Shown here: positions 38,816 through 49,504 of the stretch, piece after piece
Numbering within the stretch: position 1 is the first letter of the stretch
Layout of the letters: the number at the start of each line of letters is the position of its first letter
NCBI GenBank assembly: GCA_013398615.1
Contig: VZSR01003807.1
Coordinates: 16,880,237 to 16,944,236, forward strand
Direction: 5' to 3'
DNA: 64,000 nt
Source of the DNA: Brachypodius melanocephalos
Lineage: Eukaryota; Chordata; Aves; Passeriformes; Pycnonotidae
The notes under the pieces: generated by a model
What the model was told of the DNA's origin: nothing
The model's input: only the letters and a program-made list of their open reading frames with translations
Database searches by the model: none
Made by a program: the position numbers and the translations under genes

Positions 38816-38910
38816 CATATGGTTTAGTGGGCATGATTGAATTTGGTTGAAGGTCAGACTTGATGATATTGGAGGTCTTTTCCAGCCTTAATGATTCTGT
38901 GATTCTATGA
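38816..38910 (+). mobile_element. CR1 LINE 3' tip, sense
   Basis: Reads 'atggtttagtgggcatgatt', 'agacttgatgatattgga', 'ggtcttttccagccttaatg', then the canonical tail ATTCTGTGATTCTATGA. About 95 bp, intact 3' end, strongly 5'-truncated. Confidence 0.93.
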
Positions 38911-41900
38911 AACAGGGGAAGCCTCTCCTCAACCATCATTTACTTTCCATCTCTTCCACTAGCAAAGCACTGCAAATTCATGTTACAGCAAATTAATATC
39001 TAGGCTTTTTTTTCCACCACTGGCCAGCCAAAGTGAAACTGCGATAGCAAGGCAATGTTACACCTTGTGGAGGTGTTGGTGATGCAATGTAGAGAACCAA
39101 TACTGGCCATAAAAACCAGCTGAGTTTAACTTTTCAGCTCAAAATCTTGATGAACAATGAGTCTTTTCATTGGCAGTAGCAGGCTCAGTGTCCTCTGCAG
39201 CTCACATAATGGCCTTCCTCCTCTCCCTGCCTGCCTGGCTGGGGAAGGGAGAGAATTGGTAACACTAATCTTTGAATCCCTGTTAATTAGTAACCAGTTT
39301 CATGTCACAGGAATCAAATGCCTTTAAGAAACTCTCAAGAGAGATGAATATGACTCCTGTGTACTTGGAGACCCGTTCTGTACATGAAAGGCTCCTGCGG
39401 GCGCTGCCAGGCATGTGGGTGCCAGCAGCCGAGGGTCACATTACACCCCTCTGAAAAGAAGGAAAGAGAAGGAGACAAAGGGAAAAAAGACATATTACAA
39501 ATAGACTGTCACAAAAATAATCTTTCCCTGTCTGTAAAAAATGACTGTGGAATGAAACTGGTTCAAAAGGAAGGGCCGGAGGGTTATTCATTAGATGGGT
39601 TTTGGCACAGAAATCCTGGCCCAGGTACAAGAATACCCAAACCCTTCCGTGAAAGAGGCACCAGCCTGGACAGGCACTGCCTCCACATAAACCACTTGTC
39701 AGCAATGTCTTCATGGCTTCCTGGGCAAATGGTGTTCCCTTGGCCCTGGTGACAGAGCCTTTTCTCTGGTCACACAGAAATGCAGATACAGCAATGCAGA
39801 AATGCAGAAATGCAGAAATGCAGAAATGCAGTAGTCCTCCTCACTACTAGACAATCTGGTAACTGTCTGCCCCGTAAGAAACCAGAAACTTGCAAGCTCT
39901 GAACACATTTCTAAAACAATGGCTTTTTAGTTTTACAGAGCAAAACCTCACCATAATTTCCGTCTTGCAGGAAGTATTGCTATTCCTTTTAATTGTGACT
40001 TGAAGCACCTGAAAGAGAACATTGGAATTCCCTAGGAGACAGAAATTTTGAACTTATTCAACTTTGCTGTTCATGCTTCAGCTTCTGCAGCAACAGAGGC
40101 AGAGAAATTGCAGAGAATAACCTTTGTCATTGCATGTTTCGTTCATACCAGAAGAACTTTGTTATGTGCAGAGACTGAAAGAAAAAAACCTGTAAGTAGA
40201 GAGCAGGTGGCCAAGTAGCTAATGACCTGTGCATAGTTACCATGATGCATGCAAGAGATGGATCTATATTAAATTTACTATGTTGTCATTTTTCCTAGCA
40301 TTTCTAGATTCCTAGCATTTCCTAGATTTCATTTCCAGCATCCCTTCTGATTGCTGGTCTTTGCAACTGTAGCATTTCAATTTGGGCATAGTTTTGTTTT
40401 TTGAACAGTCCTTTGAAAGCACATTTTATGATCTAAAGGAATTTTAAGCCATCCCATTATGATACAAGGAAAATGGAAGACAAAAGTAGGGACATTACAA
40501 TGCATGCCTCTAAATTAAGGCCTGCATTTGTGTTAAGTACTGCTCAAGAGTTTGTTTTCAAAACTCATGGTTGTGTTTTTTATAGTGGAAAATGATTGGG
40601 GAAAAAAAAAGAAAAAAAAAGAAGAAAAAAAAAAGCGGTACCTAATAGAGTAGCACCTAAATTGTAAAGGGGAAATAATTCTCTTATCATGAAGTTTCCA
40701 GATGGCAACAAGATTGCTGGTGTCTGGGTGAAAGGATGGTACAGCGTCCAGTATGTGAAGAGCTCAGCACATAACTATGCTGAGTCTAAACACAAACCAG
40801 AATGGTTTTATAAAGGAATTCTGAAACAGGGGATGTCTTCACTGTTTTGCAAAATCAAGTAAATATGCAATATATAACTTTACATCCAATATAGGCTGAC
40901 TAACAGAAAATGTTATTTTGAGAGATGATGTGAGACTTCAGAGATATATCAGAGATAAATTGTTTTCAACTGCCTGGTATGAGTTTACTGCTGTTTTTGT
41001 ATTCATCTAAGCATGACTTTTATGTTCAGTAGAAAGGGGGAGTGTTAATTATTCACACTACTATAAATCTTTAATTGCTGTGGTGTCTGTAGTTGCTTTA
41101 TCATTCAGGACAGTGGAATAGCTCTTGCTATGGTAGACACAAAATGAGATGTGACTGAAATGAAAGCTGTTCATCACTGCCTTGTATGGGAGTAATCTTG
41201 CTTTAGTGGGCCTATGATACCTTCAGTGGCAAGCAGTCACTTTGTAAGCAGGCAGGGTGTGTGCTCAGACTATTTGCAGTACAATACAATAATACATCCT
41301 GAATGTGGACAGCATTGTGTATGATTTACTCTGTGTCCCCTAGTAGCTGCAAAGACACATCTCACATCCCATGAAGATCCTAAGACTAGGCAGAACATCA
41401 TTCAAACAATCTCTCCAGGTTCAGTGAGACTGTCTGTGCACTCAGTGTCAGGCCCATAAGTAACTGCCTTCTTGCACCAGGGCATGTCTTGGTGTTTGGG
41501 GACTTTTCAGCCCTATTTTGTATAGGATTCAGATATCATCACCTTCATTGTAATAAATGGTGAGATGAAAAAAAAAAACAAGCAAAAAAAGGCAGCAAGC
41601 TTTTTGACTTGGCTTTTATTTTGCAACTGTAAATGCAGACCCTATCTGGGGGCCTGCATAATTCATGCTGCCTATAGCTGAAGATAATCAGGGAAGCAAA
41701 GATGGAACACAGCATATTCATACTCTCATTTATATGAAGCTGTTGGCCCTGTTAGTGTGAAATTAGATCTGCCATATTCCAGGTGGTTCTCTCCTGTCCT
41801 GTGTTACCCTTTTTTCTCAAAACTTTGCAATAACTCTCCTGTCTTGCTCTTCCAGTATTTGGCTATTTATTAAGGATAACCTCCTTTTCTTCCGCCTCTG

Positions 41901-42862
41901 CACAGATCAGCCTTATCTTCTTTCATCTTTTTGTGAACAAAAAGACTGTGTGGAGCTTTCTTCATGGGCATAAGCATTTCTCTGACTCAGAAGCACTTTA
42001 ACATGGCCTTTGGCTCTGGACAACAGAGCCATAACTATCACAAAAATTGCTTTTCTTTTCTAAAACAGACTTGTGTTGACCCATGAGATAACTTTTGCCT
42101 ATATGCCACAAACACCTTAGGTTCTAGCATTTTTCTTTTCTTTGGAAAGAAAATATTACATTTTCTAGCTGAGACTTTGATACTGTGACAATTTAGACTT
42201 TGTTGATGTGATTTATCCTCAGACAGTGAGAATATATAAAACTGTATAAAACTAAGAATTGTTCTTTTTGGGGACTCAGCCATTCTACCTTTTTTCCTTT
42301 ATTTCTTTTTCTTCAAAATGATAGCAAAGTGCTGGAATAGACTGACTAGGGAATGGCTACAAGTGCCAGGAAGTCCCTGAGAATACCCTGGGAAAGGCTC
42401 TGTGGAAGCACCTCACATACCAGATGCCTGCCCTGCCCCAGGAAGCAGGATTGGTGATGTGTTCAGCTTCCTTCCAAAATTTTTTCTGATACTTGAACCT
42501 GTACATCACCTTTCTCTCCTCCGTTCTGGGACTTAGAACTGAAGATGAATTCCCAGATTGGGACATGAAAGAGACAGCTGTCATTGATGAGCAGCTGAAC
42601 CCTGCAGTTGTACCTTACATGCAGATTGTGGTGCCTTTGAGACATACATCAGACTGAGTTCATCACTCTCAGGTGCACTTTGCTGTGCCACTGCTGGCTT
42701 GGCTTAGTTTAAGTATAAAATAGTGTAAAAGCACATGTTTAACACTTTACAAGTGTAACCATTAATTGAGCTAAAATTTGTGGCAGACACTGGACACTGT
42801 TATCTTACTTCACTGAAGTGCATGAACTCTGATAAACTTGAGCTGAGTTTTTATTTAACCAC
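38911..42862. other. Unique non-coding stretch
   Basis: Contains an 8-bp tandem array (39793-39831), a 17/18-bp tandem duplication (40292-40327, TCCTAGCATTTCTAGAT type) and A-rich runs at 40601-40634 and 41568-41589. The 122-codon frame at 39384-39752 has no domain. Nothing else could be supported. Confidence 0.55.
39793..39831 (+). repeat. 8-bp tandem repeat (AATGCAGA), about 5 units
   Basis: Four perfect units and one partial unit, with decayed copies just upstream (39773-39792). Not a CRISPR: there are no spacers between the units. Confidence 0.92.
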
Positions 42863-43301
42863 TGTCCTGGTTCTGGTTAGGAAAGAGCTGATTTTTTTCC
42901 AGGACCCAGAGGTCATTCTATACCACCTCGCATCATTGCCTGGAGTAGGGAAAAGAAGCTCTCTTCTGGGGAGAAGAGATTCTGGTCCAGTCAAATGTGG
43001 CAGAGAGAGTGGTCTGGTTTTGTCTGTCGTTGGAGGGGTGGGATGTTCCACATGAATTGTTTCTTTCTTGTGTCCTCTGTCATTGGTATTGTTGCTGTTC
43101 ATTTTCTTAACTCATTTTTGTTTCCAGTAAATTGTTGTTATCTCAGCTCATGATCTTTACCTTTCCTGCCCCCAATTCTCCTCTCCATCCCACTGCAGAG
43201 GAGAGTGAGAGGGGAAAGCAGGGGAGCAAGAGAGTGGCACATGGTTTGGAGAGTCTCAGTGGGGGCACTAAACTGAGCAGTACCATTCCTAAACTGAGGC
43301 A
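42863..43301 (+). mobile_element. Solitary avian ERV LTR, plus strand
   Basis: Begins TGTCCTGGTTCTGG and ends CTGAGGCA, i.e. TG...CA termini, 439 bp. Within it are hallmark blocks of the bird ERV LTR class: 'gaagctctcttctggggaga', 'tgttgctgttcattttctta', 'ccagtaaattgttgttat', 'tctcagctcatgatctttac', 'ccccaattctcctctcc' and a 'gagagtgagaggggaa' purine stretch. The 5-bp flanks ACCAC (42858-42862) and GCCAC (43302-43306) agree at 4 of 5 bases, consistent with a decayed target-site duplication. No internal viral coding sequence lies on either side, so it is a solo LTR left by recombination. Confidence 0.85.
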
Positions 43302-43680
43302 GCCACTTATTTGTAATGTACCTGTTTATAACACCACTTAGAATTGAAGTGCCATATCACTTTCAGGAGGTTTTTTGGCTGTCATCATCAGAACCTCTTT
43401 CTTTATGGTTAGGGAAAGATTTTTAAAAGCCTGCACTGCATAAATAAGAGTTTGTTTCACAGAGTGTAAGAGAAGTATCTCTAGGGCAGATTTCATAGCT
43501 TCTCTGCGAGTTTCTCTAAACTAGCCTGCCTTTTGCCTTCAGTCTCCAGTGATCTTTCATGATTCAGTATTGTAGAAGAGTGGTTCTTTCTTCACACTTG
43601 AAATTATAATGGGAAATCTTCAAGACCTTGAGAAAGAAAACTGAACATGTTAACTTAGAAAACGGACATGCATTTCAATA
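43302..43680. other. Unique spacer
   Basis: No gene or repeat seen between the solo LTR and the palindrome pair. Confidence 0.5.
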
Positions 43681-43681
43681 G

Positions 43682-43701
43682 CTAATTAGATGAATATTCA
43701 T
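43682..43701. promoter_or_regulatory. Adjoining homeodomain and POU-dimer palindromes
   Basis: CTAATTAG (43682-43689) is a perfect 8-bp homeodomain-type palindrome. The next base begins ATGAATATTCAT (43690-43701), a perfect 12-bp palindrome fitting the POU-dimer (MORE-like, ATGMATATKCAT) pattern. The following 100 bp hold a further stem (AGATG...CATCT, 43755-43769) around TAATG. This arrangement resembles vertebrate developmental enhancers. The symmetry is direct observation; the binding role is inferred. Confidence 0.3.
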
Positions 43702-44524
43702 ATGTTTTCTTCAGCTTTACTCATAAATATGTAATGCTCTATCTACTTGCTAAAGATGTAATGCATCTGTTTGGTCTGTTTGCTGCATTATATCAGTTTG
43801 CCAAGCAGGAGGAAGCACAGCTTTAGTTCATATTGTCACATTCCATAACGTGTCTGTCACCAGCTTTTGTTTGTACTTTCCTTTCTTTCACTTTATTTTT
43901 ATTGTCATCATCTGAGAAAACCCAATGCATTGAAAAATGATTGGTCTATAATTGATTCATGGCATCCTTCATTAAGGCATTAAAATCCAGCAGAATCTCA
44001 GGGTTTATGATACACATTTTTTTGCAAGAACAGAGTTCTGATTTTAATAGCAAAATGATGGCTTGAAAAATGACTATTTTTCTTGGTTATCCCAGAGGGA
44101 GCTAGCAATTACAGTATCTGAGCATACAGAGAGATAGGTTACCCTCTTTCTCTAACATGACTGCATAAATGTCTTAGTGCAAGTACTTTGTGGAGGACAT
44201 ACACTTCAAAGCACAGTCTTACCTTTGGCTTAAAATTTTGCTGTCTAATCTTTTTTAGTTTTTCTTTCAACGGTGCCTGAAGTCAGATTGTTAGAAACCA
44301 TCTTACTCTGAACTCATACTCTTGTTGCTCACACACATGTCTTTATTCCAAAGGATGATCTCAGTTCAGGGCTCCCTGCTACAGCAGCAGTAGGTTCCTT
44401 GAGCAGAAGCTGCATTTACTGTCTGGAGTAACAGAGGTAGTATGCTGAACGTGTGCAAGAGAGAAGGAAAAAGGTCAAATTTGGTTACAGATCATTAAGT
44501 CATTCTCTGCACCTTCACAGACTG
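43702..44524. other. Unique non-coding stretch
   Basis: AT-rich and unique. Nothing recognised apart from the short inverted repeat noted with the palindrome pair. Confidence 0.5.
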
Positions 44525-44627
44525 TAGAACAATAGACTATCCTGAGTTGGAAGGGACTCACAAGGATCATTGAGTCCAGCTCCTGAGCCTACACAGGACA
44601 GCCCCAAATACCACACAGGGAACAGAG
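44525..44627 (-). mobile_element. CR1 LINE 3' tip, antisense
   Basis: Reads 'agaacaatagactatcctga', 'gttggaagggactcacaagg', 'atcattgagtccagctcc', 'cacaggacagccccaaatac', the inverted CR1 3' end. About 100 bp are recognisable before the match fades. Confidence 0.85.
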
Positions 44628-45855
44628 TGTAGATGCTTGGTAATGGTCCAGTAGTGACCCTCATTTCTTAGGGAGTATGGCTGGCTTCTTGAACATCCCT
44701 TATATTTCCACAGGAATGTAGACAAACAGTGAATTTCAATTTTGACTTTGGTTTTGTGGCCGAAATAGAAGATACACAAATAATTTTCAAACTTACCAAC
44801 ACTGTAAATTCTGAGTGAAAAGGGGGACACTGTTTTACAACACAGGATCCCATTCCTTTTGCTGAGAGATTAAACAGAACATTTCCTGGTTCCTGGCCAA
44901 AGAGAGCACAGTGGGAGCACTGGTCTTGCATCTTATCTGAATGAGTTTGGCTGAAAGCTAGAATTGTTCCTCACGGTGTCTGTATTGTTGTGCACAGCAC
45001 TGAAAGGACCCCTGCTTTTGGGGCTTTTTGTGTGTGTGTTGGAAACCTTTGTTTCTTTCAGTACCTGGACAATGTTATGTAATATCACATCAGCCTGTGC
45101 AACGTGGTGCAACATTGTGTAAGGCTATTGCATTTGCCCCTTGGCATGACAGAAAATAAAAATGGGATTTAAATTGTTCCCTTCATACTTGAAATATCCC
45201 AAGGCGTATTTTTGAACTAAAATTCTAAATTATATGAAGGAAGGCTGAGTGGGTATTAGGTAACCAGCAACATCCTGGACATAACAGCAGAGAGAAAGGC
45301 TTCTGCTTTCTTTACAAAAGAGAATTTGCGGGCCAAGGCAGATCTGTTGTGTTTGAAAACTCCTCATGGACCTGATAGAGTGGTTTCTTTGAAGTTCATC
45401 ATGCTATTGTGCGCTGTTACAACAGGAGTCGAAGTTATGGTCAGATCTATGTATTTTTAGATATATTCAATTGAGCACACAACAATTATTTGGATTCTGC
45501 TGAAATATTGATGCATTGTGTATGTATTACTTTCATAATTTGTTATTATATATTGTATTTGAGAGCTATGAGTCATTTTTAGATTAAGTTTATTTATAAC
45601 ATCTTAGTCATAGGGCATAGTGCAATTATGCCAAGGAAATGAGGTAAATAGGAAGATTAAGTATTAACCAGCTCGATAAAGTCAAATTCAGATTTTGAAA
45701 GTGCAATTCCTATCATCTCTGTCTTCCCAAATATTTCAGAGTAAAATTTCTGCATTAAGAACTGAGATCCATGAACTATAAAATTTAAGAAATCTTTCCC
45801 CCTGTGTTTCTTCTGTACACTTTCTCTGCTGTTTTGGATAAATGCTTAAGTCTTT
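44628..45855. other. Unique non-coding stretch
   Basis: No feature could be recognised between the two CR1 tips. Confidence 0.55.
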
Positions 45856-45960
45856 TCCTGGGTCTGGGCAACTGGCTCCAAGTGGCCGTTGCTGCACAAT
45901 GGTTAGACAAGATGACCTCCAGAGTTCACTTCCAAACCTGGCCATTCTGTAATTCCATGA
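45856..45960 (+). mobile_element. CR1 LINE 3' tip, sense
   Basis: 'tcctgggtctgggcaactgg', 'ctccaagtggccgttgct', 'gttagacaagatgacctcc', 'agagttcacttccaaacc' and the degenerate tail CCATTCTGTAATTCCATGA match the plus-oriented CR1 3' end. Confidence 0.87.
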
Positions 45961-46370
45961 ATAATCTGGATGTGTTTATTGTTCTTGCCAATGATTTTCA
46001 AAAAACTTCTATCCCATTACTATTCCAGAAATGTTGCTGCAGCTGTCAGCCTTGACTAAAGCTGGTGAGCAGCTTTGAAAGCATTTGTAAGCACCCTCAC
46101 AGTCAGCTAATGGCACTGGAATATTTTTCTCAATTCCTAGAAAGTCCAGTACCAAGAATATGTGGCATAAAAACATTAAAACTTACAAAGAGATAAGACA
46201 AAGGATTAGTCTAGTGCTTTATCTTTTCTGCAACACTGGGCATAAGTACTTCAGGAACAGCAATATAAATATATAAACTTCTCTGATAGAGTCTCCAGAA
46301 TAAAAGCTATCTTTTCTATGTACACGCCCAGTTACCTAGAGAACTCAGCTGATCTGCAGTCTGACTTCTT
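45961..46370. other. Unique spacer
   Basis: Nothing recognised. Confidence 0.5.
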
Positions 46371-46622
46371 TGGGCAGTGGATTTCATAGTTCTAGCACCT
46401 GCTGCACAACGAACCAGCTCTTGTTTTACCTTGCTTTACCTTGCTCCCACCATCTTCATTTAATGGGCACTCAATTTTTACTGAGGGTGGTAAAATCCCG
46501 GTGCCTCTTCACTCTCTCCAAGGCACTTGTAACATTGTCAGGTTGTCATTGTCATTTGTTGTCATGAGCTGTCTCTTCCCCACATTGAAAGGTCCCAACC
46601 TACTCAGACATCCTTATGCCAA
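46371..46622 (-). mobile_element. Possible ancient CR1-lineage fragment, antisense
   Basis: The order 'tgggcagtggatttcatag', 'cttcatttaatgggcactc', 'tcttcactctctccaagg', 'ctgtctcttccccacattga', 'aaggtcccaacctactcaga' and 'catccttatg' follows the 3' region of older reptile-type CR1 elements (ORF2 end/3' UTR, inverted) rather than the younger avian type seen elsewhere in the window. No 3' tail is left. Divergence is high, so the assignment is tentative. Confidence 0.5.
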
Positions 46623-48698
46623 ACCAATTACCTATCTCAGAAAGTACTTGTTGTCCACTTTTATTTTTTTTTATTATTTTTAAGAAAAAGAAAGTGACAT
46701 GAAGAGTGACCAAGAAAAAGAGGGAAATGGTAATCAATCTCATCCTCACATGAGCCCACACGTGTTCCTCAGTAACAGAATTAATTACATGTCTTAATGC
46801 TGTGTGTCTATCAGACATTCCTTGCACTATTTGAAAATATGGCTGCAAATGTTTTCTGTGGCACAGAAACAATTTAAAGCTCAACTTTTAAATAAATAGG
46901 CCACTGCGTTTGTGAATGCCTTCCAGAGCTTCTGAGACATGGCAATGTCTGGGATTTTACACTGAAAATCAAAACTACTTTTCAAAATGACACAAATTAA
47001 AACACTGTCCATGTTATATGAACATAGCTGGGAGGAGTAAAAATAAGATTCTACCAAAAGCTGTCTCAATGGATACAAACTCACAGGGAGAACAGATTAT
47101 TTCTTCCTTTAACACATTGGATTAAATAAATTGGATTAAATAAACCATAAGTAATCAAGAATAATTTGATTTTTTTGTTTCAGCTTATCCTGGAGTACTA
47201 CAACAAGTGATTCAAAGGATATACTCCTTATAAGCTGCATCTGTTGTGATTTAATGCCAGATATAAACTGCATCTGTAGTGATTTGATCAGGATCTAGCC
47301 ATGAGTATCTTTTGCCAGTGAAAGCAAAAAGCTTCGTCTTGGAAGATGACATATGGAGACTGACCAACGTGCTCTGCTATTCACTATAGCACTGGTTAAC
47401 ATGAAAAACAACATTAAATGCACTCATTAGACACGATTCATACAGCTGAATGCCCCATTTCATTCAATAAAAGTAATGTATTGATAAAAGGAAATTGCTT
47501 CTTGTGTGTGTCCACCCTAACTAATTTTGTACCTATGCTGGTTTGCTTCCAAGTCTTTTGGATGAGCATTATAAGCAATAAAATTGTAGTTATTGATGTC
47601 CTAGTGCTGGCCATTAGTGCCATAGATATTACAGGGACATGGTCTCTAACTTTAGGGGTTTATATTGAGACAAATCAAAAACACAAATAGGAAAGAAGGA
47701 GTGTGAAGGACAAGATAATGGTTATAATAAAAACAATCTCCTACTGTTCTTTAATGCACAAGCATGCATAATTCATATTCATTTTTTCCAGGTCCTGCAA
47801 TAATGTCTTTGGTAGTTCTTTTTTTTCCCCACTAATGAAATTCCACTGATGAAGCAATGGATGCTTTATAGGATGGGCACTAAGAGGAGGATGGAAGTCC
47901 AGCATTCTTTCAGGAAAGCAAAGTATTTGGAATTTGAACTATTTCTTTTAGAAATACAGAGCAGCGTTCAAGAGTTCCTTCCATATGAGGTGACTGATAT
48001 AACTTAGTATGGATTTTTTTTTAATAAGAAGCAATTTTAGTGAATATTTTTTTCAGAGTGCTTGAGAACATACCTGTGAAAATGCAGACAAAACAGTATT
48101 TTAGTGAGCTTCCTTGCTTTGTGTAATTAAGCTCTTCAAAGATTTCTGAGGGACAAAGAGAGGGACTAACTTTATATGAAGGAAACATTTGATATAGTTG
48201 CCAGAACACTGATTAATACCATAACAGAGAGAACGTGTCAATTAAGGATTTTAGTGTGATCTGTGTACTTCAGTGTCACAAAATTATCACCTCTCTGCCT
48301 AAAGGGTCCACAGAATTTTATTCACTGAGGCTGATTATTTGTCATGCTGATTATTTTAGAGTGCTGCTGCACATCCATGACTCACTGCTTTGGAGTGAAA
48401 AATTCATTTTATTTATACAAGAGAAATTTATTTTATAGAAGAGAGCCACTATGCAAAGTGATCTGGCAAAAAGGTAATGTGATGTTTCTTTGTAACAGAT
48501 TGGTGCAACACCTAACAAATGGGCTGAACTTATAGCTCTTATCACATGAAGTTCTGAATCATAAGGACAAGAAGTACAGATGAGGCCTGAAGAACAGATA
48601 GATTCAATGATGAGCTACAAAACACCTTCCAGTTCTTCCTACCTGAACTGAAAGCTCAGTCATATCAAGGCAAGGAGATTAAATTTAGTGAATATTAT
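46623..48698. other. Unique AT-rich stretch
   Basis: No gene recognised. Contains a 14-bp perfect tandem (47116-47143, ATTGGATTAAATAA twice) and a 31-bp imperfect tandem (47230-47292). Confidence 0.55.
47230..47292 (+). repeat. Imperfect 31-bp tandem duplication
   Basis: ATAAGCTGCATCTGTTGTGA at 47230 is repeated as ATAAACTGCATCTGTAGTGA at 47262, followed by matching TTTAAT/TTTGAT. The two units are roughly 80% alike, so this is an old local duplication. Confidence 0.85.
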
Positions 48699-49286
48699 TG
48701 GGGCGTGGTGACTTGACCTTGTCTGGATGCCAGACACCCCTCCCCACACAATTTGTTTTCTCACTTCCTCTTCCTAAGAAGTCAGAGAGAGAAAATAAGA
48801 TGGGCAAGCTCATGGCTTGGCATAAACACAGTTTAATGAGAAAATCAAGAGCTGCACATAGAAGCAAAGCAAAATGAAGGGATGTATCCTTTATTCCCAT
48901 CAGCAGGAAATGTCCAGCCACTGCCTGCAAAACAGGACCTCAGCAAATTTGCTCAGTGATTGCTTTGGACGACAAATGCCTTAACTCCCTGCTTCCCCAG
49001 CTCAATACCCTTCCTCTCAGCTTCTGTTGCCAAGCACGGCACCACACGGTTTGGAATATCCCTTTGGTCAGTTGTGGCCAGCTGTCCTGTTTCCCATTCC
49101 AACCTTTTGCCCACCTCCACCCTACCAGCCTTTGGTGGAAAAGACTGGAGTGGCAGCCTTGGTGCTCTGCAAGTACTGCTGAGCAGCAGCCGAAACACCA
49201 GGATGTTCCCAACACCACTCTAACCACAAATGAAGGGCACTGCTCACACAAGGAAAGCCAACTCCATCCTGGCCAGATCCTGTACA
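48699..49286 (-). mobile_element. Solitary avian ERV LTR, minus strand
   Basis: Read on the minus strand it starts TGTACAGGATCTGGCCAGGA and continues with 'aagggatattccaaaccg', 'ctgctgatgggaataaagg', 'cattttgctttgcttctatg', 'cattaaactgtgtttatg' and the end 'caagtcaccacgcccca', the order of the widespread bird ERV LTR class (U3-R-U5). AATAAA (TTTATT on +, 48890-48895) and ATTAAA (48832-48837) provide poly(A) signals. Length about 588 bp. Flanks share ATTG (48697-48700 and 49287-49290), a possible degraded target-site duplication. No viral coding region adjoins it. The 117- and 140-codon frames here are non-coding by-products. Confidence 0.88.
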
Positions 49287-49419
49287 ATTGCAAAAATGTA
49301 AATACACACCTATTTTACACCAGTAGGCTTATACCCTATGATGTACCTTGGTTATTTGGAAACCTAGATATGAATTGAAATCAGACTGGTTTTAACAGCT
49401 ACAATCTCTGTTCCCAATC

Positions 49420-49423
<4 letters not shown>

Positions 49424-49450
<27 letters not shown>

Positions 49451-49459
49451 ATACATATG

Positions 49460-49500
<41 letters not shown>
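49424..49500 (+). repeat. Compound microsatellite (AT)13-(AC)18
   Basis: (AT)n runs 49424-49450, a short ATACATATGTATAT link follows, then an uninterrupted (AC)18 at 49465-49500. Strongly alternating, so prone to Z-DNA or cruciform structure. It begins 138 bp from the minus-strand LTR. Confidence 0.97.

Positions 49501-49504
<4 letters not shown>

Noticed and set aside
39773..39831. Short regularly repeated units resembling a CRISPR array
   Set aside because: Units are 8 bp, contiguous and without spacers, in a vertebrate genome; a plain tandem repeat.
42320..42480. Possible CR1-like fragment ('gctggaatagactgactagg')
   Set aside because: Only a few words resemble the CR1 3' region; the order and the tail are missing.
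48940..49378. 117-codon minus and 140-codon plus overlapping frames
   Set aside because: They lie largely inside the minus-strand solo LTR, which is non-coding.
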